DNA of 64,000 nucleotides from Epiperipatus broadwayi. Taxonomy: Eukaryota > Onychophora > Udeonychophora > Euonychophora > Peripatidae. The first letter of the stretch is position 1. Every line of letters begins with the position of its first letter. Both the position numbers and the translations under genes were made by a program. Positions 36,920 through 49,555 of the stretch are shown here, piece after piece. The notes under the pieces are model-generated. The model was not told the DNA's origin. It made no database searches and worked only from the letters and a program-made list of their open reading frames with translations. The DNA lies in assembly GCA_028023455.1 (NCBI GenBank), contig JAQFVV010006199.1:7450972-7514971 (forward strand), read 5' to 3'.

Positions 36920-38505
36920 ACATCCATGAAGATCATTTTAATATTAAAAATAATGTTCATACATTTAGAAATAGAATAAAAAATTAAAATGTTATAATTA
37001 ATAATAAAAAAGATAAATATTTTTGTAACTATATTTGATCTTAAATTATGTATAAAAACAATTTAAATCTGAAAATTAAACTTTGTATATCTATTAAATA
37101 GTAGATTATATTTTAAATTAAAAAAATAAAAAGTATTTTTAGTTTTAGTACTTTTTGCAACTTGGATTCCTAATAGTGTTTGTTGAAATAAACTTTAATT
37201 CATCATATAAGGTCTTTTCTACATCAAAAGTGCAGTTTTCATCAATTAACCAAAACTATAACTAATGTTTAAAAAATTCTATATTAACATATTAGCAAGA
37301 GGCAACTGACTAGTAATAATTAGGCATCGGAAATATCTTGAAAACACACTTGGTAGGCATAGATTGGCAGAGACAATACATAGTATTTGATGTGTGTCCT
37401 GTAAAGACTTAAGGCATATAGAACAGAACTAATTGCAATAATTTATAAATAATTTATAATGAAAATATATTGTCTGGTACATAGTCTGTAATCATCATAT
37501 GATAGTTATACAATAAATATTTAGAGAAATTTGATAAAATTTATAGAAATATATAATGTAATGGTATTAAAAAGTGACTGCTGGTATATGAACCTCCCAC
37601 CAGATGATGCTTTTAGGTTAGTACATTAAATCTGATAGGACCTCTAATACCCTCATATGTATTTGTATATCTATATAATAGCATAAAATTTATTTGGGAG
37701 ATGTCCTAATCCTGATGCTCCACACTACCTTCCATAATTATGGTATACATCTTTTAATGCTGGTTAAGTCAGGGAGAAATATGACTCCTTTTTATGTATT
37801 TCCATAATCAAATCTTTTTTCCAAATACTTCACCACCTAGAGATAATTTCAAATTCTAAAAACAAACGGGATTAGTGTTTTATTAACAGATATCTCAAAA
37901 TATAATTCCATAATTATATCTCCTTTATAAATTAACTAATTAAAAATATTTCAAAACATTGAACTTCTTATTTGAATGTTCAAAAAACTCGTGATGATAA
38001 ATTAATCTTTCTATATCCTACTATAGTAATTCATATTTAACATCTATATGCATTTCATTATCAAAGACAAACATAATTTATATATTATATGAGTAATGAA
38101 ACAAAAGTATTTCATATATGACTCTCAAGCTAAAAAAGAAATGACTCACTGATCGAACAAACATTTAACGTCCCCGTCCCCCCCCTAGATTTCCTAGAAG
38201 TAATCTCCTGACTAATGTAATTAAAGAATACACATCATTTTACTTAAATTGTTTTTTTTAGCCAAATCCATTTGTAGTATAAATGATTTGTTAACGTTAA
38301 TTACTGATAAGCTTTTATAAAAATATCCATTATACCAATCACGTGTATTCTAGGAACTAATAATTAATCCATTCTATGTAATTTCTTCTTACTTTTTCTT
38401 TACATTGTAAGGCTATATAAACATTGTTTACAAATAGCTAGAGTAAAAATAAATGAAAATTATTTATCTAGATTTTTCAAATGATATGATTGTTTTTTGC
38501 CAATA
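36920..38505. other. AT-rich stretch, nothing recognised
   Basis: No exon or named repeat is supported. A C-run occurs at about 38178-38186. Confidence 0.5.
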
Positions 38506-39110
38506 ATGCTTTAAAGGATGAGAATGTTACAAGAGTTATCAGATGAAAATAAAAAAGTAGGACTAAAGATAAATGTTTAAAAAGACTAAAATAATGTTCA
38601 ATGGATTTTCTCTAAGTGAGAAATAAAGATTGATAATAAATGAATTAGAAGAACTTAACAACTACAGATTACCATAGATGGAAACGTAATGGATGAAATT
38701 AATCATAAAATTAAACTTGCTTGGAATGTTTTTGATAGACTTAATTTAGTATTAAAAATGAGACGTCTATATATTTGAAAAGGAAAGTTTTTAATAAATG
38801 TGTTTTACCATTTTTTACTTATGGATTTGAGACTTGGACATTTAACAGAAGAGAAATAGACTTCAAACCACTCAACTAAGTATGTAGAGATGCATGTTAG
38901 GAGCAACAAGAAGAGATTGAAAATGAAATGCATGTGCGAGAGAACAAACAAGTATTATTGCATTATTGAAAAGACTAGGAGATTGAAGTGGAGTTGGCTT
39001 GGATATATTGTTAGGAGAGATGATAATATATAGACAGTTCAAAGTTTAAGTAAGATTCCAAGAGATTGAAAATAATGATTTTGTAATATTCTATTAGTGA
39101 AAAAAGATGA
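38506..39110 (+). mobile_element. RTE-type LINE, decayed C-terminal fragment
   Basis: The fragment begins with M-L-Q-E-L-S-D-E-N-K-K-V-G-L-K-I-N, matching M-L-Q-E-L-A-D-E-S-R-K-V-G-L-K-I-N of the full-length RTE at 50269. It continues through the segments for N-H-x-I-K-L-x-W, the R-K-V-F-N-K-C-V-L-P motif and the C-M-L-G-A-T-R segment, and fades after a P-R-D-x-K motif. Numerous stops and indels interrupt it. Both ends are truncated; the conserved 3' terminus of the family is not present. Confidence 0.75.
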
Positions 39111-41282
39111 TCAGCAATAATGTGGGTGGGCTACATTATTTACTATTGAACATTCCTTTAAGAAAATGTAATTTATGTAAATATCAAATATTAATGTCAT
39201 ATATGCATATATAATTTTTGCATTTAATTTAAAACTTTTAAAAACTCCAAATGTATAAATATTTCAAACTAACACTGAACAATACTTGAATGTTTATTCA
39301 TTAAAGTTTTTCTGCATTAGTTTCATAAATTTCTTAAATATGTGGATGGTAGAAGAAAGATATTTTGTCATCTTACACCAGTATTGATACTTTTTTTGTT
39401 TGTATTTGATTTATGATTTCCATTGAAGACATGAACACTGAATACCAGCTGATGAATGTTTTCATTCAAAATCATCTTGAATAATGAATCCCATATATTG
39501 AAATTTTAGGAATAAAAACTTTAATAATCAAGCTTTCACAGGTAGTATATTGTAATGTAGTATATTAAACCACTAAACATCACATGATCACCATTTCTTA
39601 TGCTTGTGTATAATTGTTATCCATTGATTACTCTGGATGGCACTGAGTGGCACTACTGTATGGAGAGTTTTGCCTGTTTTAAGGTAGTATATTGTAAGTT
39701 TGTATCTTATTCATTTAGAATTCAAAATTGTGTAAGGACTTTTGAGACATTCTTTTATATATATGTATAGGTATTGTGTAACCTAAAAGAAAAAATAATG
39801 ATGCACAACTAATTTGCATAAACTTCATTTTCTTGCAAGGTATGTAAGCCAATGATAACATTCTTTTCTGAGATATCGAAATTGAGTTAGAAATTTTGTA
39901 AATCTAAATTATGAGCTAGATATTTACTTTGAAAAATGCATGCAAATTTTATTTCATTTAACATTTTAATTTATATTAAAAAAATAACAAGTGAAAAAGA
40001 AAATAATGTGGGTATAATGGAAAATATGATTTTGTTTAATGGCAAATGTGCCATTGTTCATTTGATATTTTAAAAAAAAAAACAACAAAAGTCTAAATAA
40101 GCTCATTTCCCCCTCTAGAAACATAACAAAATATGTCAGAAAAATGTGTCAGCACTCTTTATAGTGCACCTTTTAATTAAAACCAGTCTCCTTCAGCTAA
40201 TCTTGGCTCTCTATATTCATCAGTGCTGTAAAGCTTTTATTATATATTTAAACAAATTATGTGCCAATTTTTCACTTTCAAAGTATTGAATCTCTTTAAA
40301 TATTACTATAATCAAAACAAGATTGGAATAAACAATTATTTCAATCTTGTTTTGATTGATTATTTATTTATATATTTGTGACAATATTATGGACAAGTAA
40401 ATTGGATTGGATATTTGACATTATAGTAAATTACTATTTATAAATAGCAAGATATCTCTTTGCATTGCATGGTTTAATGTAGTGGTTAAGTGTCAGACTC
40501 TTCGAGTGTATAGTCCTTGAATTGATTTAATTTCTGGCATTCTCCGACAATGTCTTGGATTGATTTCAGTTCTGGCACTTCCTGATGCTCAAATTTCTTA
40601 TACTCCCAAGTAATAAACCATTTAAATTGTTTATTTTATTTAATTACTCTTTAACATGACATTATTAAATTTTTAAAATTATTGTAATATATTTTAATTT
40701 TAAAGATTATATATATCATATAACCACAAATAAATGAGTGTGTATTCCAAAATGTATTTTTAAATTATCAGTTTAAACAAATTTACTTTTACTTTCAGAA
40801 ACAGTTTAAAGAGCAATTGTTTGACATTTATGAATAATAATGCAATTATGTTAATATTTAAATATTTGGATGCTTTGAAGACATGCCAATAATTTAAATT
40901 GGTATCAGTTTGTTTAGATATACATCATTTGAATATTGGTAATTGTAAAGAGCTGAGGTCATCTGGATGATAATTTAAGATTATTTAGATCATAATTTAA
41001 GATCATAATTTAGATCCATTCTTTAAGAAAACATTTATTTAGCGTATGTCTGAATAAAAATACATTTATTTATTTGTAGTTATATAATAGATTTAATCTT
41101 CTAAATTATATTAAAAGTATATAAGTTAGGAAATTTACAAAGTAATTGTTTTATGTATGCATAGCAATATGATTAAATTAATATCTAAAGATCTAAAGAC
41201 AATTAATGGCCTTTAATTTTACATATGCCACAGTCATTTCTTTTCTAAATCAGTTTCATTCTAGATTTAATTTATTTACTAA
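39111..41282. other. AT-rich stretch, nothing firmly recognised
   Basis: A 20-bp hairpin (tcaaaacaagattggaataa and its complement) lies at 40312-40357. Near 40480-40600 a gtagtggttaagtg motif recalls a tRNA box A, but no box B or duplication supports a SINE. Confidence 0.5.
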
Positions 41283-41378
41283 TTTTTTTTTTATATGTCA
41301 AAGTGTTGACCAGGAACCTGGGCCAACTACTTGGAAGGCAGCTATGCTAACCGCTAGGCCACGAACGCTTGACTACTA
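41283..41378 (-). mobile_element. tRNA-derived SINE, diverged
   Basis: The minus strand begins caagcgttcgtggcctagcg, with a good tRNA-like start. It has an agttggcccaggttcc segment that fuses the middle and box B, and ends gtcaacactttgacatat plus an A-tract. It is shorter than the other copies and lacks about 15 bp around box B. A short tactaa repeat on both sides may be the duplication. Confidence 0.72.
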
Positions 41379-42368
41379 ACTTTTTCATTGATTTCATTGT
41401 TCTCAGCAAAAAAAAATCTATTCTTGTAGTATATTATTTTCAAGTCTTTCTTTATCTGATATATTCTTGATAATAATTTCACAAACCTTTGTTCTAATTT
41501 TAATTTTTTTTTTAAAAAAAAAGAAACTTTAAAAATATTAATTCACTTTCTAAATTATCAATATTAAGCTATTTTAAGAATTGCAACCCATAGAGATTTT
41601 AAATTCAGTTTTATTAGAAACATGATAAATTATCAGATGTTCCCTCCTGTTTACATTGATTATTTATTTTTAAAAAATTGAAAATGTTTTTATTGTATCT
41701 GTTTATAAAATGTACTGAAGTTTGATGAAAATGCTTCTGTAAACTTGGAAAATGTTTTATAATTTTTATATTTAAATGATTTATAGATATATTGATTTTT
41801 TTCAGGAGCAATTTTATATATTTTTTACAATATCATTGCAGCTTGATCTCATTCCTGACATTTCTTAATCAGTTTATTAAAATACTATATGGTATCACAT
41901 TTAAACATTAAATTATATAATGTTCCAGTTTTGTCATTTCAGAATAATTTTGATCTTTTTCATGTAAAATAGTTTTATTTCATCAAATAACAAAATGATT
42001 TAAAATGTGGGCATACTTGTTCACCAAATGTTTTGCATATTAGACAAATTTATAGTATTAAAAATTCATGAAGGTATAAAATTAACAAAACTTATTACAA
42101 CTGACATCACATTTGAAAATAATTTTAATGTTGTTTTTTTTTTTTTTTGCATAATACCTCCTGATGAATGAGATAATAAAATTCAAGTAAAGAATGTTGA
42201 TTAATTTGTTTGTCTTGTTTAACAAATCTTTATGAACCATACTTGGAGCATATTTGTTATTGAATCAGTCCTTTTTTCTGTAAATTCCTCAATTTTTCCA
42301 GTTCAAATCATCCATTTAACCTTTTTTTTTTTTTTCATAGTATATATTTAGCAATAATAGCAAGATAA
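41379..42368. other. AT-rich stretch, nothing recognised
   Basis: No exon-like frame or named repeat; long A and T tracts only. Confidence 0.55.
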
Positions 42369-42383
42369 AGAATAACTGTACTT

Positions 42384-42487
42384 GTCAAGCATTGGTAGTC
42401 AAGAGATCAGCACAGTTGCCTTACAAGCAGTTGTCCTGGGTTAGCAGGTTCGCTTCCCATTTCCCGGCCGATGCTATGACACATGGA
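42384..42487 (+). mobile_element. tRNA-derived SINE, subfamily A
   Basis: It reads caagcattggtagtcaagag, then cagcacagttgccttacaag, cagttgtcctgggttagcag, and a box B gttcgcttcccattt. The 3' end is cccggccgatgctatgacac. A 15-bp duplication with one mismatch, agaataactgtactt and agaataactatactt, flanks it at 42369-42383 and 42488-42502. Confidence 0.88.
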
Positions 42488-42502
42488 AGAATAACTATAC
42501 TT

Positions 42503-43488
42503 TTCTTCAAAGAAATCAAAAAGATTTTTGGCACATTTAAATTTATTATCTTAGTTCAAAGCCAATATTTGATCTTTATCTGTGATTTGACTTATTGATA
42601 ATGTTTTAAAGCATTTTATAATATCTAGTCTTTAAAAGTAGCAAATTAAAGGTTGGCTTCATTCTAAAACAGCTTCTTTTACTTCAGCTTCAAGTCGCCA
42701 TATTGAATTTTTTAAAAATACTGGCCTGAGACACAATTTTCGCAATAACTTCAGTTTTAATTATGTTAGAGCAAAAACAATTACATTGCTAGAAACTAGA
42801 AACATTAAGGAAAACAATAAGCATAAAATAAATAGTGATAACTATATAAAAAATAAGGAAAAAAGAAATTTTCACACCTGAAATAATTATTATTATAATT
42901 ATAATTTGGAAATTAACATTAACTAAAATTGAAAATGCGTCTTCAGTGATAATTTCTTTATATTCCTCACAAAATTATCTTTCTAAACATGTATAACATG
43001 TCTTACCTGAGTTAATCCACAGCTTCACAATCTCCAAAAGAATTCGGATATGACTTTTTCAATTTTATTTTGTACCTCAAATGTTCTAAATGTCAAAGGC
43101 ATCTATAAAGAAAAAGATTCATCCTAATAATAGATACAAAAGAAATCATCATAGCAATAGGCTTCTTATCCATCTAAAACTAGAAATTGTAGGCTACTGT
43201 CTATATCACTGATAAAATGAGTTTCATCTCTTCATTTTATATTTTTTTGTGATGTTTATATTCTTTATGGACACCAGTGATGTTTATATTCTTTATGCAC
43301 ACACAAGTGATGTTTATATTCTTTATGCACAGAAGTGATGCTATCTTATTATATTTATTGTACCATATAGATATAATTTATTTGCATATAGTGTATTTGG
43401 TAGCTATAGACTTGAAAATGTTATGAAACATATAGCAAAACTAAAGCATGAACAAGAGTAAACAAAAACATAAACAAGAATCAGAATT
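42503..43488. other. AT-rich stretch with one tandem repeat, no gene recognised
   Basis: A unit of about 29 bp containing gtgatgtttatattctttat is repeated three times at 43249-43340. The rest is unassigned. Confidence 0.5.
43249..43340. repeat. Three-unit tandem repeat of 28-30 bp
   Basis: Units begin at 43249, 43277 and 43307, each with gtgatgtttatattctttat and a variable end (ggacacca, gcacacacaa, gcacagaa). A fourth partial gtgatg follows. Confidence 0.85.
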
Positions 43489-43866
43489 TGATTATGTTTG
43501 TGTATGCAATGTTTGTATACATTTGATTATTAGTTTTATAATACATTACTTGTACACATTATATAAAAATAATTAATGATTTTCAGAATAAATTATTATA
43601 CTTTTTGAAAAACATTATTTTATAATAGTATAGATAGAACGTTAGAAAATTATTATAGATATGAATTCTATATGCAGAATTTGATTATATGTTTGTGTAT
43701 ACAATGTTTGTATACATTTGATTATTAGTTTTATAACATATTACTTGTAAACCATTATTATATAAACATAATTAATGATTTTCATAATAAATTATACTTT
43801 TTGAAAAACATTTTTATAATAGTGTAGGTAGAACGTTAGAAAATTACTATAGATATGAATTCTATA
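43489..43866. repeat. Tandem dimer of a unit of about 186 bp
   Basis: The unit starting around gaatttgattatgtttgtgt and ending tagatatgaattctatatg occurs at about 43489-43674 and 43675-43866 with a few substitutions and small indels. It directly adjoins the ADAM-like exon repeat at 43857-44170, on what would be the intron side of that exon. Confidence 0.85.
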
Positions 43867-43972
43867 TGAGCATAAATAATTATATAACTAACACACACTA
43901 ATTACAAACTAAAATAAATAAAAAAGATAATTTTATCAAAAAATTAAAAAAAATATTTAAAAATGTTACTTA

Positions 43973-44122
43973 CGACATTATGTTGAAGCTGTATTGTAGG
44001 CCTTCTTTGTGAATAACACCGGAGAAATTTTCACTTGCAGCCCATAAACCATTTTTGTCTTTTATCGCTCCGTGATAAGTACAAAAATTATCAAAAAAAA
44101 AACAAAAAACAAAAATTAAATA
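43973..44122 (-). CDS. Candidate exon, ADAM/reprolysin propeptide-like
   Basis: On the minus strand an uninterrupted frame reads F-C-T-Y-H-G-A-I-K-D-K-N-G, then W-A-A-S, S-G-V-I and Q-Y-S-F-N-I. It ends at an excellent donor, gtc|gtaagt, at 43973/43972. The C-x-Y-x-G-x-I ... A-x-S ... G-x-I ... Y-x-I pattern is that of the M12B (ADAM/ADAMTS) propeptide, which keeps the metalloprotease latent. The second conserved Cys is replaced and about two residues are missing. The acceptor is weak: the in-frame choice at 44122 (cag|tat) forces translation through a poly-T run. No other exon of such a gene, and no HExxH zinc site, was found nearby. It could be one exon of a host gene or a pseudo-exon. A decayed copy lies at 1-340. 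Confidence 0.4.
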
Positions 44123-44170
44123 CTGTGGTCGATTAAAATTTTTTTAAAAAATCCAAATTCAAGCAGTTAA

Positions 44171-45249
44171 AAACTTCTTAATAAATTTGTTCTACATATT
44201 ATTCAATAAGATGTGTTAAATGAAATCTAGCATACTTGTTGACAATATAACCAATTGGCAGTAAGAGTAAAAACGATTAGAAATAATATATACAAATACT
44301 TTTATCAAATATCACAAAAAAATTATTGATTCAGGATTAAAAATATTCATTAAAGTATATTTTTGACATGAGGATTTTCCTTTATTATGCCTCTTAGAGG
44401 CACATTGCAACTCTTATGTAGTATTTTCTCAAATTATTATAGTTTTATATTGTTTTGTATTTAATACTGACATCTAGTAAAAAGCAGCATTGTAACTGCA
44501 TAAAAATTATTGAGCAATACAAGCTTCAAGATATATATTTCAGGATAGCCTAAAAAAAATTATATTAAAATTTAAACAAGTATGTTTATAATTTTCTAAA
44601 CATTTTATCTTTATCCCATCACATAGGTTGTGAATTCACCACTGACAAAATTGAAGAAAATGCGCGGAAAAATTTCATATATCTATCTGTGCTAAGGTTC
44701 TGATTATGTTATTTTAAGAGTTATGTTGAGAATAGAAAATAGTTGGATAATATCAAAAGAGAAAAATACTTAATGAATCTTAAAATATTATTGGAAAATT
44801 CCAATGCTAAACAGAAATGAAAAATACATTTGAGTTTATGGTAAATAAAAGTTTACAGTAAAAGTTTGTAGAAAAATAATTGGAAAGATCTTTATCTTGT
44901 AATGGATTAATTGAACTTAGTGCAGTCACTGAAATCATTAGTTTAACACCTGCTATTTTAATTATACATTCTCCAAAAAAATATATATGTAAATAAAAAC
45001 ATTAAAATTCATGAAATATATATATATTTAATATTTTCCAATAGCAATAGCTATATTCTAGTATCACAATAATTCTCACAAAAATATTGCATTATCATGT
45101 AGTTAAGAACACACATTCTGTCATAGCAATCCAAATCAAATTAAATTTCTTAGCTTTTTTTTCTTTCAAAATTTTAAATTTTATTTAAAATTGTTTTAAA
45201 GCATAAACCTGATGATCATTATATTCTTAGATTAACACTGATTATAATA
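44171..45249. other. AT-rich stretch, nothing recognised
   Basis: No exon-like frame or named repeat. Confidence 0.5.
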
Positions 45250-47165
45250 GAATACATTCTAAACATGGTGTGGCTTTTCTTATATTTAACTATCTTGTAA
45301 AGCAAACAACTTCTATTGAAGACAATTAAAATGATATTGCAATCACCACTCAGATAGTTAATTTTTATGTATGCACTATTTACAAATCTCCAAATATAGA
45401 TTGGCTTTATTCTGCTATTCCAAATATTCCAATATCTTTTTTATTTTTAGAAGATTTCAAATCTCACAAAGGAAATTGTAATCTTTTAGAATGAATGTTT
45501 TTAATAAAACAATAGAAGGTACATTCAATTCAGGCAGCCTGTGGATCAGAGATAACTACTGATTTATTATTTATTTTTAAAACAGTAATCTATCAATTAC
45601 GTGCAGTTCTAATATTCGATTGCTATCTCTATAGTCAATATAAATCAAGTCTAATTCTTGGATTTTGTTTTGAGATACCACATGTTGGATATTTTGAACA
45701 GAGTTTTGATAGAATCCCATCAATTTCCTCTAGCTGTGATTAGCAAACTGCTAATAACAGTTGCCAGAGGATTCATTCTCAAGGATATCAAAATCATTTG
45801 TTTCATATTAGAACAAAACCTGTAACATTTGTCTATCCAAAGATAAAATTGCTGACAAATTTATAAAATTGTTGGCTAATGCTAGAAAAGTGGAAAGAGA
45901 TTATGGAAAAACAAAATTTATGAGATTTCGTTGAAAAACCTGGTCACCTTTACATAAGCCATGAACATAGGAGCACCTCTAAAAGAATTACCGCTTTCAT
46001 TACTAATAGGATTGCCATTCTTATATGTTAGACTTCTAAATTCAGAATTGATAGAATGAGAAAAAGCATCATTAGAGCAGAATTGCAAGCTTTTTTTCAG
46101 TGTTCTTCCAATAACAATCTAATAAAATTGATAAATATTGGTGAACTTGAATTTTTCTTTATCAAAATCCAGGAAAGGCCCCTGGAACAGGTAGCATTAT
46201 TTTCAGAGTTTCTAGCAAATTTAGGATTTAAAGCCAAAGCATGTGGCAAAACTATCATTAATACAAAATCTATTCCAAAATTTTTTGATATAATAACAAA
46301 ACTATTGCGATCTTAAAACTAAATAAATATAACAATGAAACAAAAAAATGTTCACTCACCATTATTATTAAATGTTCTCTACAAACTATTTGTAATAATT
46401 ATAGTTTCAATAATTTTTCCAATTTTTGCATAGAAAAATGAGACATCTCTACAGTTTGTTGGATTTAGGCCAGGAAAAAGCCGCATGCTGATTTTACCTC
46501 AGTTTATGATTCTATTTAGAAAAATGATCTTGTAAAAATCTTTAAAAAAATGATTAGTTTACTTGACAAAATGCTCTCCAATAAAAAAATTATCACTCCA
46601 TATTAAATGATAATCATAATATATATAATATTTGCCAGAACTTTAATATATTCATCAGGATGTTTGATGTAGAGAATGCTGGCAATTCACCTATGCTGAT
46701 GTTATTGTGTTGACTTCACAAAATAAATATTTCCAGAAATAGAAAAAGTTTAATAAGAGTATGAAAAGTTTGGAAATCTTTTTCAAAGATTGAAATCTTA
46801 TTCATAATCCAATACGAACAATATACTCAGTTTTTCATCTAAGAATAGAAAACATTTTATAATTTGAATATAACTTTTTGAAATAATCAATTCGATCTAC
46901 ACCATGTTACTTAATAATAATCCTTAGCCTAATTTATTAATGCTAGTTAAAATTAGATCTAAAATAATTTCTAGGAATAATCTCATTTGATAATTGGTTG
47001 ACATTACAATTTGTGCAAGTATTTTGGAGACAACTTCCTTAGCAATAGCAGATTCTACTGATAAACATTGAACTCCTGTTTGGAGAAAAAGTGCTGATAC
47101 TAAAATTTTTGATATTCAATTAAATATTGCATTAGAAATATTATTGAGAGACTCAAGTGTACAGG
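45250..47165 (+). mobile_element. Decayed Jockey/I-type LINE (endonuclease to RT)
   Basis: Broken translations follow the order of a Jockey/I-like ORF2. Around 45350-45470, N-F-Y-V-C-T-I-Y-K-S-P-N, then I-P-I-S-F-L-F-L-E-D-F-K-S-H matches the endonuclease region ending in G-D-F-N-x-H, with E-D-F-K-S-H here. Around 46180-46320 a segment fits the RT entry (F-L-x-N-L-G-F-K-A-K-A then K-S-I-P-K and V-A-I-L-K-x-N-K). Around 46460-46560, G-F-R-P-G-K-S and the Y-D-S-I segment are recognisable. Near 47070-47150, P-V-W-R-K-S-A-D-T-K and I-Q-L-N-I-A-L match the C-terminal P-V-W-x-x-S-A-x-x-x-x-x-x-I-D-x-x-L-N motif. Stops and frameshifts are frequent. Limits are estimated. Confidence 0.65.
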
Positions 47166-49330
47166 TCGAAAAGAGCCACCACCTAAACTGTAAGTCGGAT
47201 CCAAACCCAAGCGGTTCAAACTGAGTTCAAACCCAACTCACCAGCTCAGATTAATAGAAATCTAAATCAATGGCACAGTGCTATGTGCCAAGGAACTAGC
47301 TCAACGGTTGGTGATGACTACAGACCCCTGAACTGACATTAATATCGGATCATAAATTGACTAAAGATAATTTTAAGTCGAATCATATGTATATGTTCGG
47401 GTTGCCAACACAGACAGCGAGCCTTAACATTAAAATAATTATGAATAAAAGACTTAGGAAACCAAGTGCGTTAATAAAATATTTAATAATAATAGTTTGT
47501 TTTGTTTGAATTTTAAATAATGATTATATTAATCACCTCTAGCCTTTAACATAGTTTATAATTATAATGAGTGGCGGTCATTATTATATGCCAATGAGTA
47601 CTACGCAATATTATGGAATTCTATGTCTATGCCCCCAACAAGAAAATAAAGGCAGATAAAGGTATTCAGTTGTAAAGGAAATTATTACTCTAATTTTATA
47701 TGAGAGAATGTGAGATTTATTTTCACATTCGCAAATCCATTCATGAAGAGCAAGATACGTACTTAGGGCATAACTTTAACCTTTATTATAAAACTTATTT
47801 AATTTGAGATAACTGAGAATTTGTTGGACTTTAATTGAAATCACTTCATCATGAATTACAAACATCAGAACGGGCTTTACTGGAACAGAGAGGTAACGGT
47901 GCTGACGAATTATGAGCTACAAAGTAAACATGAAAGATAATCGCTGGTCGGTAGTTTAAGTATTATGGCAGCTTGTATTTCACAAGTCTTAATGCCCTTT
48001 GGAGATGTGGAAGATGGGAAAAACCAGGCCGAGTCGTAACTACGAACCTTTGGTGTTACGAATATATTAGCGGTGGAAGAAGTGCTTTCTTTCTCTATAA
48101 TTAAAATATCAGTAATATCACCACCGACAAGCCATGGAGCGGAAAGATTGCCCTACGTCAGCAATGTTCGAAGATGATGACTTGATAGTCACCGTTTGAA
48201 TAATAAAACCCAATTTATTATAGAATGCTCTACGTGATGACTTGATCAAATTAATTAAAGTCAAATGAGCTTTTAAATAAAACTATTTCAAAGCATTTAT
48301 AAAATTATATTAGTTAGAAAATAACAGAAATCTGAATTAGAATATATTTAGTTGATTCCTTTATCGACCCTTTTTCAAAAACATTTTAACATTATATATA
48401 TGTGAATAAATAAATATTGGTGAATACGAGAAAAAAATAGCTGGGGCATAGATTAGAAATGGAGCTAATAATTTGTTATTAGCCAATTATAAAAATTGTA
48501 AACATTTAATAATTTCTTTCGACTCGATGATTAATAGAACGTATAAATTTAGTTCTAATGGGCGAGAATTACGATTAGACTTAATATTATATTTGCATAA
48601 AGCAAATGGAACAAAGCAGCTCATCGAGTCGAAAGATTATTGGCATATAATTAAAAATAAACAACATTAATAAATCACACAATAAATATATATAATATAA
48701 TAAATGAACCACCATCGTAAGAAAGGAAAGTTAAATCTAAGGACTAGAGATTGAGAGAATTTATATAATTTAAAATAGCATAAATAAAAGGTTTTACACA
48801 GAGTATTTATTACATTTATAAATGAGAAGAGCTCTTAAGGGGAGTGTAAAGTTTGGAAACTGGCCAGAAAGTTTAAGGGTCATTATGGACCCATTTCTTC
48901 TGGGACTGGTTCCTTAGTTTACACGTCCGAGTTGGTAAAATGTAGGCATGCATTTGATCGATTTCTTGAACAGCATTTTAATTGATTTTGGCAGCATGAT
49001 TTGTCCGGAAAGGATTTAGCAGCTTCATTGAAGATTTTCAGGAGACTTCAGGAACCGTAGCCAGATTCCTGACGTTTAGTCCCTTACCATGATAGGAACA
49101 CTATTTGAAATCATGATTTTAAAATGCATAGAGTTTACTGGCACTTCTCTTCAACAAAGATGGCTTCTCTCTTCCAAACTTTTCAGAGCTATATATACTG
49201 TATTTGATGCCTTCAGGCTAGCACTTCTTTCATTATCAACGTTACAAAATTTACTGGTTGTTTTTAGATACATTCCTTCGATAAGGCTTTCAAACTCATT
49301 AACTTGAATTCATTTTCCAATTAGAAAATG
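47166..49330. other. Unidentified, less AT-rich block
   Basis: This 2.2-kb block has visibly more G and C than its surroundings and is flanked by two LINEs. It contains a possible polypurine tract followed by tgtaaagtttgg (about 48837-48855), a tgttacgaatatatt motif (about 48053) like some Gypsy/BEL LTR starts, and a repeated gatgacttgat motif (about 48176 and 48236). A hairpin (gaattcattttc/gaaaatgaattc) ends it at 49307-49333. The open frame at 48473-48670 shows no family resemblance. It may be LTR-element debris, but I found no paired LTRs. Confidence 0.35.
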
Positions 49331-49555
49331 AATTCTTAAAATCAGAAAAATGATTTTAATTAGGAAATCCTTACATTTTAAATACTTATCTTTTTTCTAA
49401 TTAATAAAACGTTACCCATTGTTTTGGAAAAGGAAAATCTGAAAGCTTATCGAAAGAATGTAGCTTTTAATCACTAAAAATTTTAACAAATTATTTAAAA
49501 ATAAAATCAAACATTCCCGACGCAATGAAACTTTCATACAATTATATCATCATCA

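Noticed and set aside
40480-40600. Possible extra SINE (gtagtggttaagtg resembling box A)
   Set aside because: No box B at the right distance, no A-tail and no target duplication.
43249-43340. CRISPR-like regular repeat
   Set aside because: Only three units with no unique spacers, in animal DNA; an ordinary tandem repeat.
46056-46316. Independent 86-codon gene
   Set aside because: Its frame coincides with the RT entry region of the decayed Jockey/I-type LINE and neighbouring frames continue that protein.
48473-48670. 65-codon gene in the unidentified block
   Set aside because: No family resemblance and no splice or promoter context; left as part of the unexplained block.
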